Shown here in pieces: positions 16,566-24,465 of a stretch of 64,000 nucleotides of DNA. The number at the start of each line of letters is the position of its first letter. The stretch's first letter is position 1. The notes beneath the pieces are model-generated. The model did not search any database. It worked only from the letters and a program-made list of their open reading frames with translations, and was not told the DNA's origin. The translations under genes were made by a program, and so were the position numbers. Source of the DNA: Kordia sp. Its GTDB lineage: Bacteria > Bacteroidota > Bacteroidia > Flavobacteriales > Flavobacteriaceae. The stretch lies in the NCBI GenBank assembly GCA_002733415.1, contig NVVR01000004.1, positions 1 through 64,000 of the forward strand. Reading direction: 5' to 3'.

Positions 16566-17669
16566 TTAATTATCGGATATAGAATCTTCAATCTTTTCAA
16601 TAGTTTTAACTTTGGTTGGGTCACTTACTAAAATCGTTTCTTCTTTTATTTCATATTCTGGCTGAATAATCAAAGTCAAGTCCCCTTCAGTTTTATAATT
16701 CAAGGAAACAAGTTTCCAATGAATTTGGATTTTCTTTTCCGCTTTTAAAGGTTTTATGCAAATAGTATCAAAACCTATAGAGTCATCCTGTACAAGTATG
16801 TTTTTAAGAGGCACAATCTTTCCATGCTTATCTTCATTCCAAATGAATGTGTCATATTCGGCTTTTAAATCAGGCATTAAATAGTGGCCTTTAGAACAAG
16901 TCTTAATGGACTCGAATTCACCGTTAAATTCTAAAAAAATTTTAAATTCTTTTAATGGTTGCGAACCTGTATTATGTAATCTAAAATAAAACCTACAATA
17001 ACTTTTATTAAATGAAGACATTGAAAAGGGAGTGATTTTAGGTAGCCCTAATTGACTAAATAATAAATTTGAGTTACCAATATAACCGTCATTAGCTGGA
17101 ACTATTTTTTGCTTATAATGAGTTATAGTTCTCTGAAACGGCACTTTCACAGTCATCTCAGATTCATCATTTTCAAAAACAAATTTTACCTCGTGTTCAG
17201 TTTTGAAATTTAAGCTTTTAACAAAGTAATCGTAAGTTTGTTTATTTTCATCGATTAAGTCAACTATATCTTCCCAAGAAAATAAATGAACTTCAAAAAG
17301 CCCATTTTTCATGTTCTCTAAGTTCTTTTTTCTAATATAGGTCTCAATTTTAGCATCTTTACTTGCTGTAGTAGCGAAATAGAATTTTTTTAAAGGAGGT
17401 TCAAATTCTATTGCTAATTTGATTTCTCTATCGACTTCTTTTTCTGTTAATTCGGATTTAGAATATTCATCCTTTCCTTTACATTGAATCCCATAATATT
17501 CAATTTCCCCAAAAGGATTTCCATAAACATCAACACCTTGTTGAGATTGACCTGAGCGTCCATTTTTTTTAATTTCTGGACATTTCCAAATTTCACCCCA
17601 TAGTTTTTTGCATAGATTTTCAAAATCTTGCCAATTTTCTGGTTTTCTGAGTTGTTTTTTCGCTTTCAT
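16566..17669 (-). CDS. PD-(D/E)XK endonuclease-like domain protein
   Basis: 367 residues. The N-terminal 150 residues look like a restriction-endonuclease (Mrr-like) fold. WQDFENLCKKLWGE gives the leading helix, GRSGQSQQGVDVYG holds the catalytic Asp, and YGIQCKGK carries the Q-x-K pair. The remaining 220 residues are beta-rich and unrecognised (VKVPFQRTITHYKQ, FRLHNTGSQPLKEF). They may recognise a target. It should be able to cut DNA, but the specificity is unknown. Such proteins act in restriction or anti-phage defence; no methyltransferase partner is near. The gene is framed by attC-like spacers. Confidence 0.65.
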   Translation of the reverse strand: MKAKKQLRKPENWQDFENLCKKLWGEIWKCPEIKKNGRSGQSQQGVDVYGNPFGEIEYYGIQCKGKDEYSKSELTEKEVDREIKLAIEFEPPLKKFYFATTASKDAKIETYIRKKNLENMKNGLFEVHLFSWEDIVDLIDENKQTYDYFVKSLNFKTEHEVKFVFENDESEMTVKVPFQRTITHYKQKIVPANDGYIGNSNLLFSQLGLPKITPFSMSSFNKSYCRFYFRLHNTGSQPLKEFKIFLEFNGEFESIKTCSKGHYLMPDLKAEYDTFIWNEDKHGKIVPLKNILVQDDSIGFDTICIKPLKAEKKIQIHWKLVSLNYKTEGDLTLIIQPEYEIKEETILVSDPTKVKTIEKIEDSISDN

Positions 17670-17722
17670 CTATATTATGTACAATGTGTTGTGTAAGGAT
17701 AGTTGCGTGTTTTTAGCACTAT

Positions 17723-17783
17723 AGTTCTAGCAAATTAACACAGATAGAAAGCCCTTAAGGACTTTCTCAAATAGGCTAGAACT
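17723..17783. repeat. Nested palindrome in spacer (attC-like)
   Basis: The outer arms AGTTCTAGC (17723-17731) and GCTAGAACT (17775-17783) are perfect inverted repeats. Inside them GAAAG.CCTTAAGG.CTTTC (17747-17766) is a second palindrome. The outer flanks read TGTTGTGTAAGG on one side and CTGTGTTAGCAAAAG on the other, and TTGCTAAC recurs upstream of the next gene at 18556. The structure resembles a folded attC site or a strong bidirectional terminator. Confidence 0.6.
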
Positions 17784-17814
17784 GGCAATAAATTATATAC
17801 TGTGTTAGCAAAAG

Positions 17815-18534
17815 TTATTTTTCATCTACTACATTTAGTAATTTTCTAAATTTTGTTTCTAGTTCTTTTATTTTTTCGGGTAATTTATCTCTTACTTCGA
17901 TTGATATTTCTTTCATTTCTTCAGTATATGTGTCATAATATTCTTGTGTTACTTGTCCACTAGCAATTCTTGATTTTTTGTACTTAAAATCCCAGCTTTT
18001 CTCCCAATAACTTTTGAATAATTCATCTATAAATTCACAGAATTCAGATGTGAAAAATAACTTGTTATTAGTGTAATAATTGCCAAAGTCTTGGATTGCA
18101 TTATTTACCCTTATCGCTCTTTCCTCATCTTCTTTTTCTGCATCAATTATTACTCTTTGTAATCTGGCAGTCCAACTTATCATTGACGAATGTAATTCCT
18201 GCAGTTTTTTATAAAGTTCTAGGGTTACTTTTCCTCTTTCTTGGTGTAGATAACTAAATTGAATTTGATGAGTAATATTATTTTTTGACAGTTCAGATTT
18301 TAACGGTTCAATTTTTAATGAAAGTTCTTCGTTTAATTTACTTTTATAAGACTCTAACTGCTCATTAAAGTTCTTTTTTACATCCTCTTCCAGTTTTGTT
18401 AGTTGCTCTCTCGTTGTTAATTTAGCCATTTCATTTCCAAGAGACTTCAACCATGATTTGTAAAATATAAAATATGAAATTATACAAAATGTAATAATGT
18501 TTATTAATAATTCTATCCAATCTTTTGAAGTCAT
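17815..18534 (-). CDS. Membrane-anchored coiled-coil protein
   Basis: 239 residues. One N-terminal membrane helix (about 8-27, WIELLINIITFCIISYFIFY) is followed by a long charged coiled coil (about 38-90, REQLTKLEEDVKKNFNEQL). A helical C-terminal domain follows (about 95-235) with SYLHQERGKVTLELYKKLQEL and FTSEFCEFIDELFKSYW. No family recognised. Membrane anchor plus coiled coil is common among small abortive-infection proteins, but nothing here proves it. TTGCTAAC sequences bound it on both sides. Confidence 0.5.
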   Translation of the reverse strand: MTSKDWIELLINIITFCIISYFIFYKSWLKSLGNEMAKLTTREQLTKLEEDVKKNFNEQLESYKSKLNEELSLKIEPLKSELSKNNITHQIQFSYLHQERGKVTLELYKKLQELHSSMISWTARLQRVIIDAEKEDEERAIRVNNAIQDFGNYYTNNKLFFTSEFCEFIDELFKSYWEKSWDFKYKKSRIASGQVTQEYYDTYTEEMKEISIEVRDKLPEKIKELETKFRKLLNVVDEK

Positions 18535-18686
18535 AGAGAAGTTTTTTTGTTTTTGCTAACAATTATATAAACGCAATTACATTTAAATCTATTATATAGT
18601 GAAATTAGTGTTTTTATTTCTTTTATCAATAGATCCCCATGATTGTTGATCTAAAAGACTTAGTAATACTAGTAGTCACTTGTAGT

Positions 18687-18700
18687 CGTATAATTATACG
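18687..18700. promoter_or_regulatory. Perfect 14-bp palindrome downstream of the XRE gene
   Basis: CGTATAATTATACG is a perfect palindrome, followed by a partial repeat GTATAATATTA. It lies 30 nt beyond the stop codon of the XRE regulator gene. It could be an operator for that regulator or part of a terminator. No direct evidence favours either. Confidence 0.3.
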
Positions 18701-18729
18701 TATAATATTATTCTAGACGTAAAGAGCTT

Positions 18730-18957
18730 TTATTGGTCAAATCCTTTTCTGAAAAATTCTTCAAGTGTTACCCCCAAATAGGTGCTAATTTTTTTTATTG
18801 TAGTAAATGAAGCGTCTCTTTTCCCTTGTTCAATTCTTCCAAAGTGAATACCTGTATCATTATACGCTTCTTCTTGAGTCACTCCTTTAGCAGATCTAAG
18901 CTCTTTGATTCTAGTTGCTAATGAAATTAATGAATTTTCCTCTTCCTTTTTTACCAT
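18730..18957 (-). CDS. XRE-family HTH transcriptional regulator
   Basis: 75 residues, essentially one helix-turn-helix domain: IKELRSAKGVTQEEAYNDTG, then IHFGRIEQGKRDASFTTIKKI, then YLGVTLEEFF. It is a Cro/CI-type DNA-binding domain with no sensor, typical of mobile-element regulators. It is divergently transcribed from the two small genes that begin the mobile-element core. The space between them contains a short inverted repeat (ACCGTTCGGT) that may be its operator. Confidence 0.85.
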   Translation of the reverse strand: MVKKEEENSLISLATRIKELRSAKGVTQEEAYNDTGIHFGRIEQGKRDASFTTIKKISTYLGVTLEEFFRKGFDQ

Positions 18958-18994
18958 GACACTAAGGTCATTTATTGAATTATCCTATGTAATT

Positions 18995-19024
18995 ACCGTT
19001 CGGTCATTAATTTTATTATATTTG
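18995..19024 (+). promoter_or_regulatory. Promoter with overlapping inverted repeat upstream of 19040
   Basis: TATATTTG at 19017-19024 matches the Bacteroidota -7 box (TAnnTTTG). The inverted repeat ACCGTTCGGT at 18995-19004 lies between the -33 and -7 regions, where a repressor such as the divergent XRE protein could bind. The expected transcription start, about seven bases after the box, falls past the ATG at 19025. That favours the ATG at 19040 as the translation start. Confidence 0.5.
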
Positions 19025-19039
19025 ATGAAAATCAAAATT

Positions 19040-19327
19040 ATGTTCGGACTATTTAAGACTAAACCTAGATACAATTCCCCAGAAGAAAGATTGAAATCTG
19101 AAATGAAAAGTAAAATAGAAGCAATGGCTTTCCATATGTATAACAGTAGCCCTATGAAAGATACTCCGCTTGGAGGTACTGTTCTTATAAAGGGGATAAA
19201 TGAAGCTAAAGATATTTACTTAGCTCGTTCGATTGCAGTTTCAGAAGATTATGGTGTTTCCAGAGCTACTGCCATTGAAATTATTGAAGACTGTGCTCGT
19301 TTAGTCTACAAAGAAAATATAGATTAG
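19040..19327 (+). CDS. Hypothetical mobile-element protein
   Basis: 95 residues from the ATG at 19040 (MFGLFKTKPRYNSPEERL). The earlier ATG at 19025 would lie before the likely transcription start. The protein is mostly helical, with no signal peptide. VSEDYGVSRATAIEIIEDCARLV near the C-terminus could be a helix-turn-helix, but this is weak. It is followed after 1 nt by a second small gene, and the two are driven from the divergent promoter shared with the XRE regulator. Confidence 0.5.
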   Translation: MFGLFKTKPRYNSPEERLKSEMKSKIEAMAFHMYNSSPMKDTPLGGTVLIKGINEAKDIYLARSIAVSEDYGVSRATAIEIIEDCARLVYKENID

Positions 19328-19328
19328 T

Positions 19329-19718
19329 ATGGTGTTTTGGGTATTATTTATTGGCGGAGTCTTGATTTACTTGTTCATTTCTACTAAAAAAGATGAGATT
19401 AATAAAGTAAACTCCGAAGGTGGCTTAGAAGTTAAATATAGGGTATTGCTTAAGTACTTTATGGAGATTCCCAATGTGCAGATAGAAAGAAAAAGTAGTA
19501 CTTCAATTATTCTAGCTATTAAGGACACACATGTTGTAACTCGTTATACAATTAGTCATGGTTTTGGGAATATTAATGTGTACTGGGATCATAATAGTGC
19601 TATGTTTGGTAAACATTCTTTAAAGTGGTGCTTTCCAGAAGATTATTCTCAATATTTGATGTTGTCTACAATCGAACATGAGTACGAAGAATATCAAAAA
19701 AAACTATTCAAAAAGTAA
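19329..19718 (+). CDS. Membrane-anchored hypothetical protein
   Basis: 129 residues. An N-terminal membrane helix (about 1-18, VFWVLFIGGVLIYLFI) is followed by a soluble domain that starts with helices and ends in strands (IILAIKDTHVVTRYTISHG, INVYWDHNSAMFG, LKWCFPEDYSQYLML). No family recognised. It is cotranscribed with the gene before it (1-nt gap) and belongs to the mobile-element core. Confidence 0.5.
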   Translation: MVFWVLFIGGVLIYLFISTKKDEINKVNSEGGLEVKYRVLLKYFMEIPNVQIERKSSTSIILAIKDTHVVTRYTISHGFGNINVYWDHNSAMFGKHSLKWCFPEDYSQYLMLSTIEHEYEEYQKKLFKK

Positions 19719-19740
19719 AATTTATCGTGTATGTAGGTCT

Positions 19741-19915
19741 GAAGTACCCCCATAGCAAAACGATATTGTCCTTTAGTGTTTTTCGGAAGTACGCCCCCGT
19801 CAAATTTTGAAGTCTTCAGTTTTTTAATACATGTAAGTACTTGATTTGTTTTATTTACCGAGTTGCACCCATATAGAAAGCCTGTGAGACACTGTGTAAA
19901 GTGCTTCTACAGGCT
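19741..19915 (+). promoter_or_regulatory. Replication/expression control region upstream of the primase-like gene
   Basis: The 386-bp gap before 20105 holds two features. First, a direct repeat: GAAGTACCCCCATAGCAAA (19741) and GAAGTACGCCCCCGTCAAA (19786), spaced 45 bp apart. Second, a strong stem-loop (AGCCTGTGAGACACT at 19879 with AGTGCTTCTACAGGCT at 19900) followed by ATTTTATT, which looks like a terminator or attenuator. Repeats plus a hairpin directly before a replication-type gene could be an origin or copy-number control. That is inference. Confidence 0.35.
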
Positions 19916-20104
19916 ATTTTATTCTATATTTGGATACTGTCTGCGTTATATATAGACGTAAATGTAATTTTGTTTTTATGTAGTTTATTATCAGTCAATT
20001 ATACTACTATTCTGTATGAGTTTTTGGCAAGGTTGTTGATACTTATTTATGAACTTCTTGTTTCCAACCCACAACATTTTAAAAACCAAAACACAACACA
20101 ATTT

Positions 20105-21463
20105 ATGAATTGCGAGATAAACTTATATGACAATGTTAAAAACCCAGATGTAAAGGATAAAATTTATATAGAAGATATACTAGATAAGATTAAAAACCCT
20201 GATGAAAATACTAAAGATGAAATCAAGTCAGCAAGATTTATTTTAAAAAAATTAGGTAAAGAACAATATGATAAGGTAAAAAAGACATTACCTTGTTGTA
20301 CTTTCAATTTCTTGTTTAATAAAAGAAAAACTAACAAAAATCTAAAAGAAGCAACTGGCTTAATCTATTTAGACCTCGATTATAATACTGAGATAGATAT
20401 TAATAACGATTATATTTACGCAAGCTGGTTATCACTTTCTAAAACTGGTAGGGGAATACTAGTAAAAGTTGATGGATTAACTTTAGATAATTTTAAAGAT
20501 ACTTATAATTTTATTGCTGGTTTACTTAATGTAGATGCAGATGATAATGCAAGAAAAGCTACTCAATTTACCATATTAAGTTATGATCCGGATATACATA
20601 TTAACAATGATTCTACAATAGTTAGTGCAGTAGAAGATATTATACTTGAAAAAAAAGTGCACAATACATACACAATAAGAAAAGAAAAAGAATATGTTGT
20701 TGATGAAATGTGCAATAATTTTAATGATATAAAGTATAATAACTTTAATGATATAGATTTTAAAGGAAAAGATTATATCATATTTGAAGATGAGAAAGTA
20801 TTGTTTTCTGAATTATACATTCCAAAAAAAATAGATATTGGCGAAAGAAATACTAAATTAACTTCAATAGCTCATCAACTAAAAGCTTTAAATCCTAGCA
20901 TAACTAAAGAGGCGTTTAAAAAGTTTGTTTTTGGAGTTAATAGTAGTAGGTGTGCAGTTCCTTTATCAAAAGAAGAAATAGAGCGAATAGTAGAAAATAA
21001 ATATAATATCGAAAACATTGAACTAATATCTAACAAACCTAGAAGAGTAGTTTTTAACCAAGATTCAGGAATATCAACTTCAGATAAAAGAAAAGTAACT
21101 GCTAGATGTAGTGGAGACATAAAAATTAAAAATTCTAATACAAAAATTGAAAAGGCACTTAATATTTGGAATTTAAAAAAACATGGAAAAGCAACAAAGA
21201 TTTCTATTTCTAAATTATCAGGTGTATCTAGAAACATAGTAGGTAAACGTATAGAGCAGTTCAAAAAGCAAGTTAACTATTTAAAAATTCAATATTTATT
21301 CTTAGAAATAGAAAGAAAAATAGTATTAGATTTATATAGAGAGAACTATAATCTAACTCGAGCTAAAAAACCATTTTTTTTATCGGCGTACAAAAATAAA
21401 AAGTTAGAGGATTTATTATTAATAGAAATGATTGAAAACAATTTTTTTAAAGAAGCTTCTTAA
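20105..21463 (+). CDS. BT4734-type/primase C-terminal domain protein of a mobile element
   Basis: 452 residues from the ATG at 20105. An in-frame extension to 19901 would add a hydrophobic stretch that does not belong to the family and would overlap the hairpin. Residues 1-190 match the BT4734/BF3469 (VirE N-terminal-like) domain: INLYDNVKNPD, SARFILKKLGKEQYDKVKKTLP, TGLIYLDLDYNTEI, WLSLSKTGRGILVKV. Around 250-320, RNTKLTSIAHQLKALNPS with CAVPLSKEEIERIV fits a primase C-terminal (PriCT-1) domain. A helix-turn-helix (ISISKLSGVSRNIVGKRIEQF) follows. Such proteins accompany primase/helicase functions in Bacteroidota integrative elements. It probably acts in replication or mobilisation of this element. 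Confidence 0.75.
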   Translation: MNCEINLYDNVKNPDVKDKIYIEDILDKIKNPDENTKDEIKSARFILKKLGKEQYDKVKKTLPCCTFNFLFNKRKTNKNLKEATGLIYLDLDYNTEIDINNDYIYASWLSLSKTGRGILVKVDGLTLDNFKDTYNFIAGLLNVDADDNARKATQFTILSYDPDIHINNDSTIVSAVEDIILEKKVHNTYTIRKEKEYVVDEMCNNFNDIKYNNFNDIDFKGKDYIIFEDEKVLFSELYIPKKIDIGERNTKLTSIAHQLKALNPSITKEAFKKFVFGVNSSRCAVPLSKEEIERIVENKYNIENIELISNKPRRVVFNQDSGISTSDKRKVTARCSGDIKIKNSNTKIEKALNIWNLKKHGKATKISISKLSGVSRNIVGKRIEQFKKQVNYLKIQYLFLEIERKIVLDLYRENYNLTRAKKPFFLSAYKNKKLEDLLLIEMIENNFFKEAS

Positions 21464-21644
21464 TTTTCTGAACCGTCCCTGTACTCACACTACAAAGTTT
21501 TGCAACCCTACGGATACTCTCCCCTTTATTAAGCTCATTTAAGACATTCTTATGTTTTTCAAGAAACTTATTATCAGTTAGTAGAGTACCATGTTGACGA
21601 CCACTGTAAACACCCTTTAATTTAGCTATATCTTCTGCCTGTCT
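21447..21644 (-). pseudogene. Serine recombinase (resolvase/invertase) C-terminal remnant
   Basis: Read on the minus strand, 66 codons give the C-terminal part of a resolvase: AEDIAKLKGVYSGRQ, then the HTH_7 region GESIRRVAKLCSVSTGTVQKI, ending KKLL and a stop. An in-frame TAA lies just before the first residue and the catalytic serine domain is absent, so it is a fragment. Its last 17 nt overlap the end of the primase-like gene on the other strand. Confidence 0.8.
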
Positions 21645-21747
21645 TTACATTACGTATATCATTTGCTGATACACCTCCTTTTAATGATTATATCCCTGTT
21701 CTTATAGTTTAATTAGTTGAGTTTCCTACGCAATGATTTATTATTTC

Positions 21748-22812
21748 TTATAAAATAGTAGGCATATCTTCTTCTGTTAATTCAGCAATTTCTAATCCTC
21801 GTAAATAAGTCAAACTTACGTTTATAGAAGAATGCCCCATCGCCTTCTGTAACTTGGTTAATGAGCCAGTTCTCTTAAAGATTTCTATTGCTCCAGAGTG
21901 CCTGAATGAGTATAATGTTTGTCCTTTTTCAATTATTTTAGATTGCCTCTTAAAGCGACTCCAAAGGGTCTTAAAATAATCTTGATTTAAAGATTGAGGT
22001 TTGCCAGAAAAGATATTGTCTTTAGGATTTCCTTTTATAAGGATATCTCTCACATAAGAAGGAACAGGTACAATTCTATTTCTCCCTGACTTGTTTCTAT
22101 GTCCTGATAAATGGATATAACTGAAATCATCAGAAAAGTCTCCCCAAGTGAGCTCTCTAATTTCCCTATGAGGTCTTAAAAGACACCCATAAGTCATTAA
22201 ACAACATATGTGTAAATTAGAGTTGTAGGCTTTAATTTCTTCAAAGATTGACTTTAGATTGCTGTAGCATTTATGCATTTGTGCATTAGTTTTTTTTGAC
22301 TTTATACCTTGCATTGGGTTGGACGACATTCCTAATTTTTTTGCTTCGTTGATGAGTGAACACAATCTCAATCTATAGGTGTTGTATGAGGTTTCTGAAG
22401 TGTATTTGTTTAATACTATCTCAATGTGTACAGGTTGTATATGAGAGTCGTTCAACTCGTCTATTAATTTATTAAAAATGAACTGTAACATATATTTATA
22501 CTTCTTTGTATATTTTTGTTTCAGCTTGTTTTCTAAAGCTACTGTTAAGTAGTCTTTGTCTGTCATACTAGGTTTTATAAGCTTAGACACTTTAAGTTCC
22601 TCTAAGGTTAAACCACTAATTAAAAATTGATACACTTCAGCAGCTAAAAGGTTTCCAATTTCAATTCGTTTAGAAGTAGGGTAGGAATTGGGGTATATTT
22701 TAGAATTAATTTTAGAGCCATTGGACAACCTATAGCGTTTATTGTTTTGATAAAAGGTTATGAAAACTCTATTTTTTGAATCAACCTTTACTTTTGGATA
22801 CATTACTTTCAT
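21748..22812 (-). CDS. Tyrosine recombinase/integrase
   Basis: 354 residues. The N-terminus is an arm/core-binding region. The catalytic domain has Arg I in LLRPHREIRELTW, the H-x-x-R-type box SFRHSGAIEIF, GHSSINVSLTYL with the second His, and the nucleophile Tyr in TYLRGLE. All active-site residues seem present. It is transcribed towards the element and away from the tRNA-Arg fragment, which begins about 60 bp upstream of its start codon. This is the usual position for an integrase beside its attachment site. It should catalyse site-specific integration and excision of the element to its left. Confidence 0.9.
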   Translation of the reverse strand: MKVMYPKVKVDSKNRVFITFYQNNKRYRLSNGSKINSKIYPNSYPTSKRIEIGNLLAAEVYQFLISGLTLEELKVSKLIKPSMTDKDYLTVALENKLKQKYTKKYKYMLQFIFNKLIDELNDSHIQPVHIEIVLNKYTSETSYNTYRLRLCSLINEAKKLGMSSNPMQGIKSKKTNAQMHKCYSNLKSIFEEIKAYNSNLHICCLMTYGCLLRPHREIRELTWGDFSDDFSYIHLSGHRNKSGRNRIVPVPSYVRDILIKGNPKDNIFSGKPQSLNQDYFKTLWSRFKRQSKIIEKGQTLYSFRHSGAIEIFKRTGSLTKLQKAMGHSSINVSLTYLRGLEIAELTEEDMPTIL

Positions 22813-22874
22813 TTGACAGATATTTGACAGATTAATTTAAAGTCGACTCCTAAGTCATTGATATCTAGTTGATA

Positions 22875-22935
22875 AGCTGGATAGAGCACCTCCCTTCTAA
22901 GGAGGCGGTCGCAGGTTCGAATCCTGCAGGGCTCA
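22875..22935 (+). other. 3' fragment of a tRNA-Arg(TCT) gene: probable right attachment site (attR)
   Basis: The fragment starts in the D-loop (AGCTGGATAGAGCA). It continues with a complete anticodon arm (CCTCC-CTTCTAA-GGAGG, anticodon TCT), T-arm (GCAGG-TTCGAAT-CCTGC) and the 3' acceptor strand AGGGCTC plus discriminator A; CCA is not encoded. The 5' acceptor strand (GAGCCCT expected) and the 5' half of the D-stem are missing, so it cannot fold as a tRNA. A 3' tRNA piece beside an integrase is the hallmark of integration into a tRNA gene. The intact copy should lie at the other end of the element, left of the window. Confidence 0.75.
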
Positions 22936-22938
22936 CTT

Positions 22939-22969
22939 AAAGACTTACTGGAAACAGTAGGTCTTTTTT
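22939..22969 (+). terminator. Rho-independent terminator of the former tRNA-Arg gene
   Basis: AAAGACTTACTG pairs with CAGTAGGTCTTT (one wobble) around a GAAA tetraloop and runs into TTTTTG. It follows the tRNA fragment by 3 nt. It is probably the original chromosomal terminator left behind when the tRNA was split. Confidence 0.85.
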
Positions 22970-23011
22970 GTTTTTATTCCATTTGTAGTACTTCACAAGT
23001 CTTTTAGGGTT

Positions 23012-24380
23012 TTGCATGGGGCAATTAATAAACTTGGGAAGAATTTGCAAAATAGGTGTTTTTGGAAATCTAAAAATTGCGTTTTGAATATAGATTTTCC
23101 AAGTGTTTTTTTACCCGAAGGAATATTAGAATATTTTGAGATTGTAAGTGATAAAATTCAAAATGAACGGATATATTTTTATTTAGAAGAGAAAAACATA
23201 CTCCCTCAAGAATACCAATCTGTAATAGCACGTTCTAAAGGTTTCTCCTCCGAAATAATGGTTGAGGATTTTTCTTTAAGGGGTAATCGGTATTACTTCA
23301 TATAAAACGTAGATGTTGGACTTTTATTGATATGGGAAAGATCATAAAAAGAGATTGGGAATTAGTAGTAATAGGCACTCGTATAACTAGCGAGTTTCCC
23401 TCTTTTTTTAAAGACATCACTTGATACCCATGCTCTGAGTGCTAAACGATTTGGAGATTATTAAAAAATCAACGGTAATGCCCTTTAATATCTCAACAAA
23501 AATCATCTTAGTTATTTTAAAGATTGGAGGTAGAAAGAGCATGTGGCAGATTGGTTGCTCTATTCAAATAATATTTAAAATACTTAAGCTTAGGCGAAAT
23601 CTCTTTATCTAATGGAGAGTTATATTCTATACTAACAATATAAAAGCAAAAGGTAAAACAGGTAGTGTGGTGGCTGTTTTAAAAGGAACTAAAGCAATTA
23701 ATGTATTTCATATTACCTCTATAGAAAGAGGAAATACTGTAAAGGAAGTTATTGTAGACACGGTAGGTGGCATGAATTTAATTGCTAAAAAATGTTTTCC
23801 TAAAACTGAAATAGTTACCGTTAGATTTCATGTCCAAAAACTAGCTTCAAAAGCGGTGCAAGAAGAACGTATTCGATTGCGATGGGAAAATCATAGAACT
23901 AGTAAATATAGCAATGCAGGAAGCTCGGAAAAATGGAAATATACACAAGCCTGAAATTCTCAGCAACGGAGATACATACTAACGACTACTTGCTAGAAGC
24001 AGATATCTATTATTCTAAGTCAAGACCAAATGGACAGTGGGGTAAATTCAAAGATCCTAAATAATTTCTAATTATATCCAACTATTGAAAAAGCATATAC
24101 TTTAGCACAAGGATTGAGTTATACCTTTGAAAATAACACAGATAAAGATATCGCTAGATTAAAATTAGCACATTAGTATGATAAGGTGGAGAAGTCACAA
24201 TTTAAATCATTCAACATCATTGCTAGGTCTATATAAATGCACTACATATCCATATAGAACTATTTTAACAATAGAAGCACAAACGCTTCGGCAGAATCTT
24301 TTAATGCTTAAATTAAAGAATTTAGAGCTCAATTTAGAGGAGTAAGAGATGTCAAATTATGCCTATATAGATTAACCTAA
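23012..24380 (+). pseudogene. Degenerate ISAon1-type insertion sequence (two transposase reading frames)
   Basis: The first part (23012-23305) translates to an ISAon1-family transposase N-terminal region (VFLPEGILEYFEI, IYFYLEEKNILPQEY, FSLRGNRYYFI), followed by RDWELVVIGTRITSEFPSF. The DDE transposase then continues in several frames: VAVLKGTKAINV and CFPKTEIVTVRFHVQKLA (23667-23954), LYPTIEKAYTLAQGLSYTFEN, SAESFNAKIKEFRAQFRGVRDVK near 24350. Many stops and frameshifts break it, so it is inactive. No clear terminal inverted repeats were found by eye. It lies just outside the mobile element, next to attR. Confidence 0.8.
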
Positions 24381-24465
24381 TTATTTGCTTAATTCTAACC
24401 ACTCCTCCTCTAAAATATTGCTTGATCCTTCATTTCTGAATAGCTTTTTAGTTGTCTAGAAAAAA

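Noticed and set aside
19901-20104. N-terminal extension of the primase-like protein to 19901
   Set aside because: The extension is hydrophobic, overlaps a terminator-like hairpin, and the family domain starts right after the ATG at 20105.
22875-22935. Functional tRNA-Arg gene
   Set aside because: The 5' acceptor strand and 5' D-stem are absent; AGGGCTC has no partner upstream, so it is a 3' fragment only.
23012-23954. Two intact small genes at 23012 and 23667
   Set aside because: Both are pieces of one ISAon1-type transposase set broken by stops and frameshifts.
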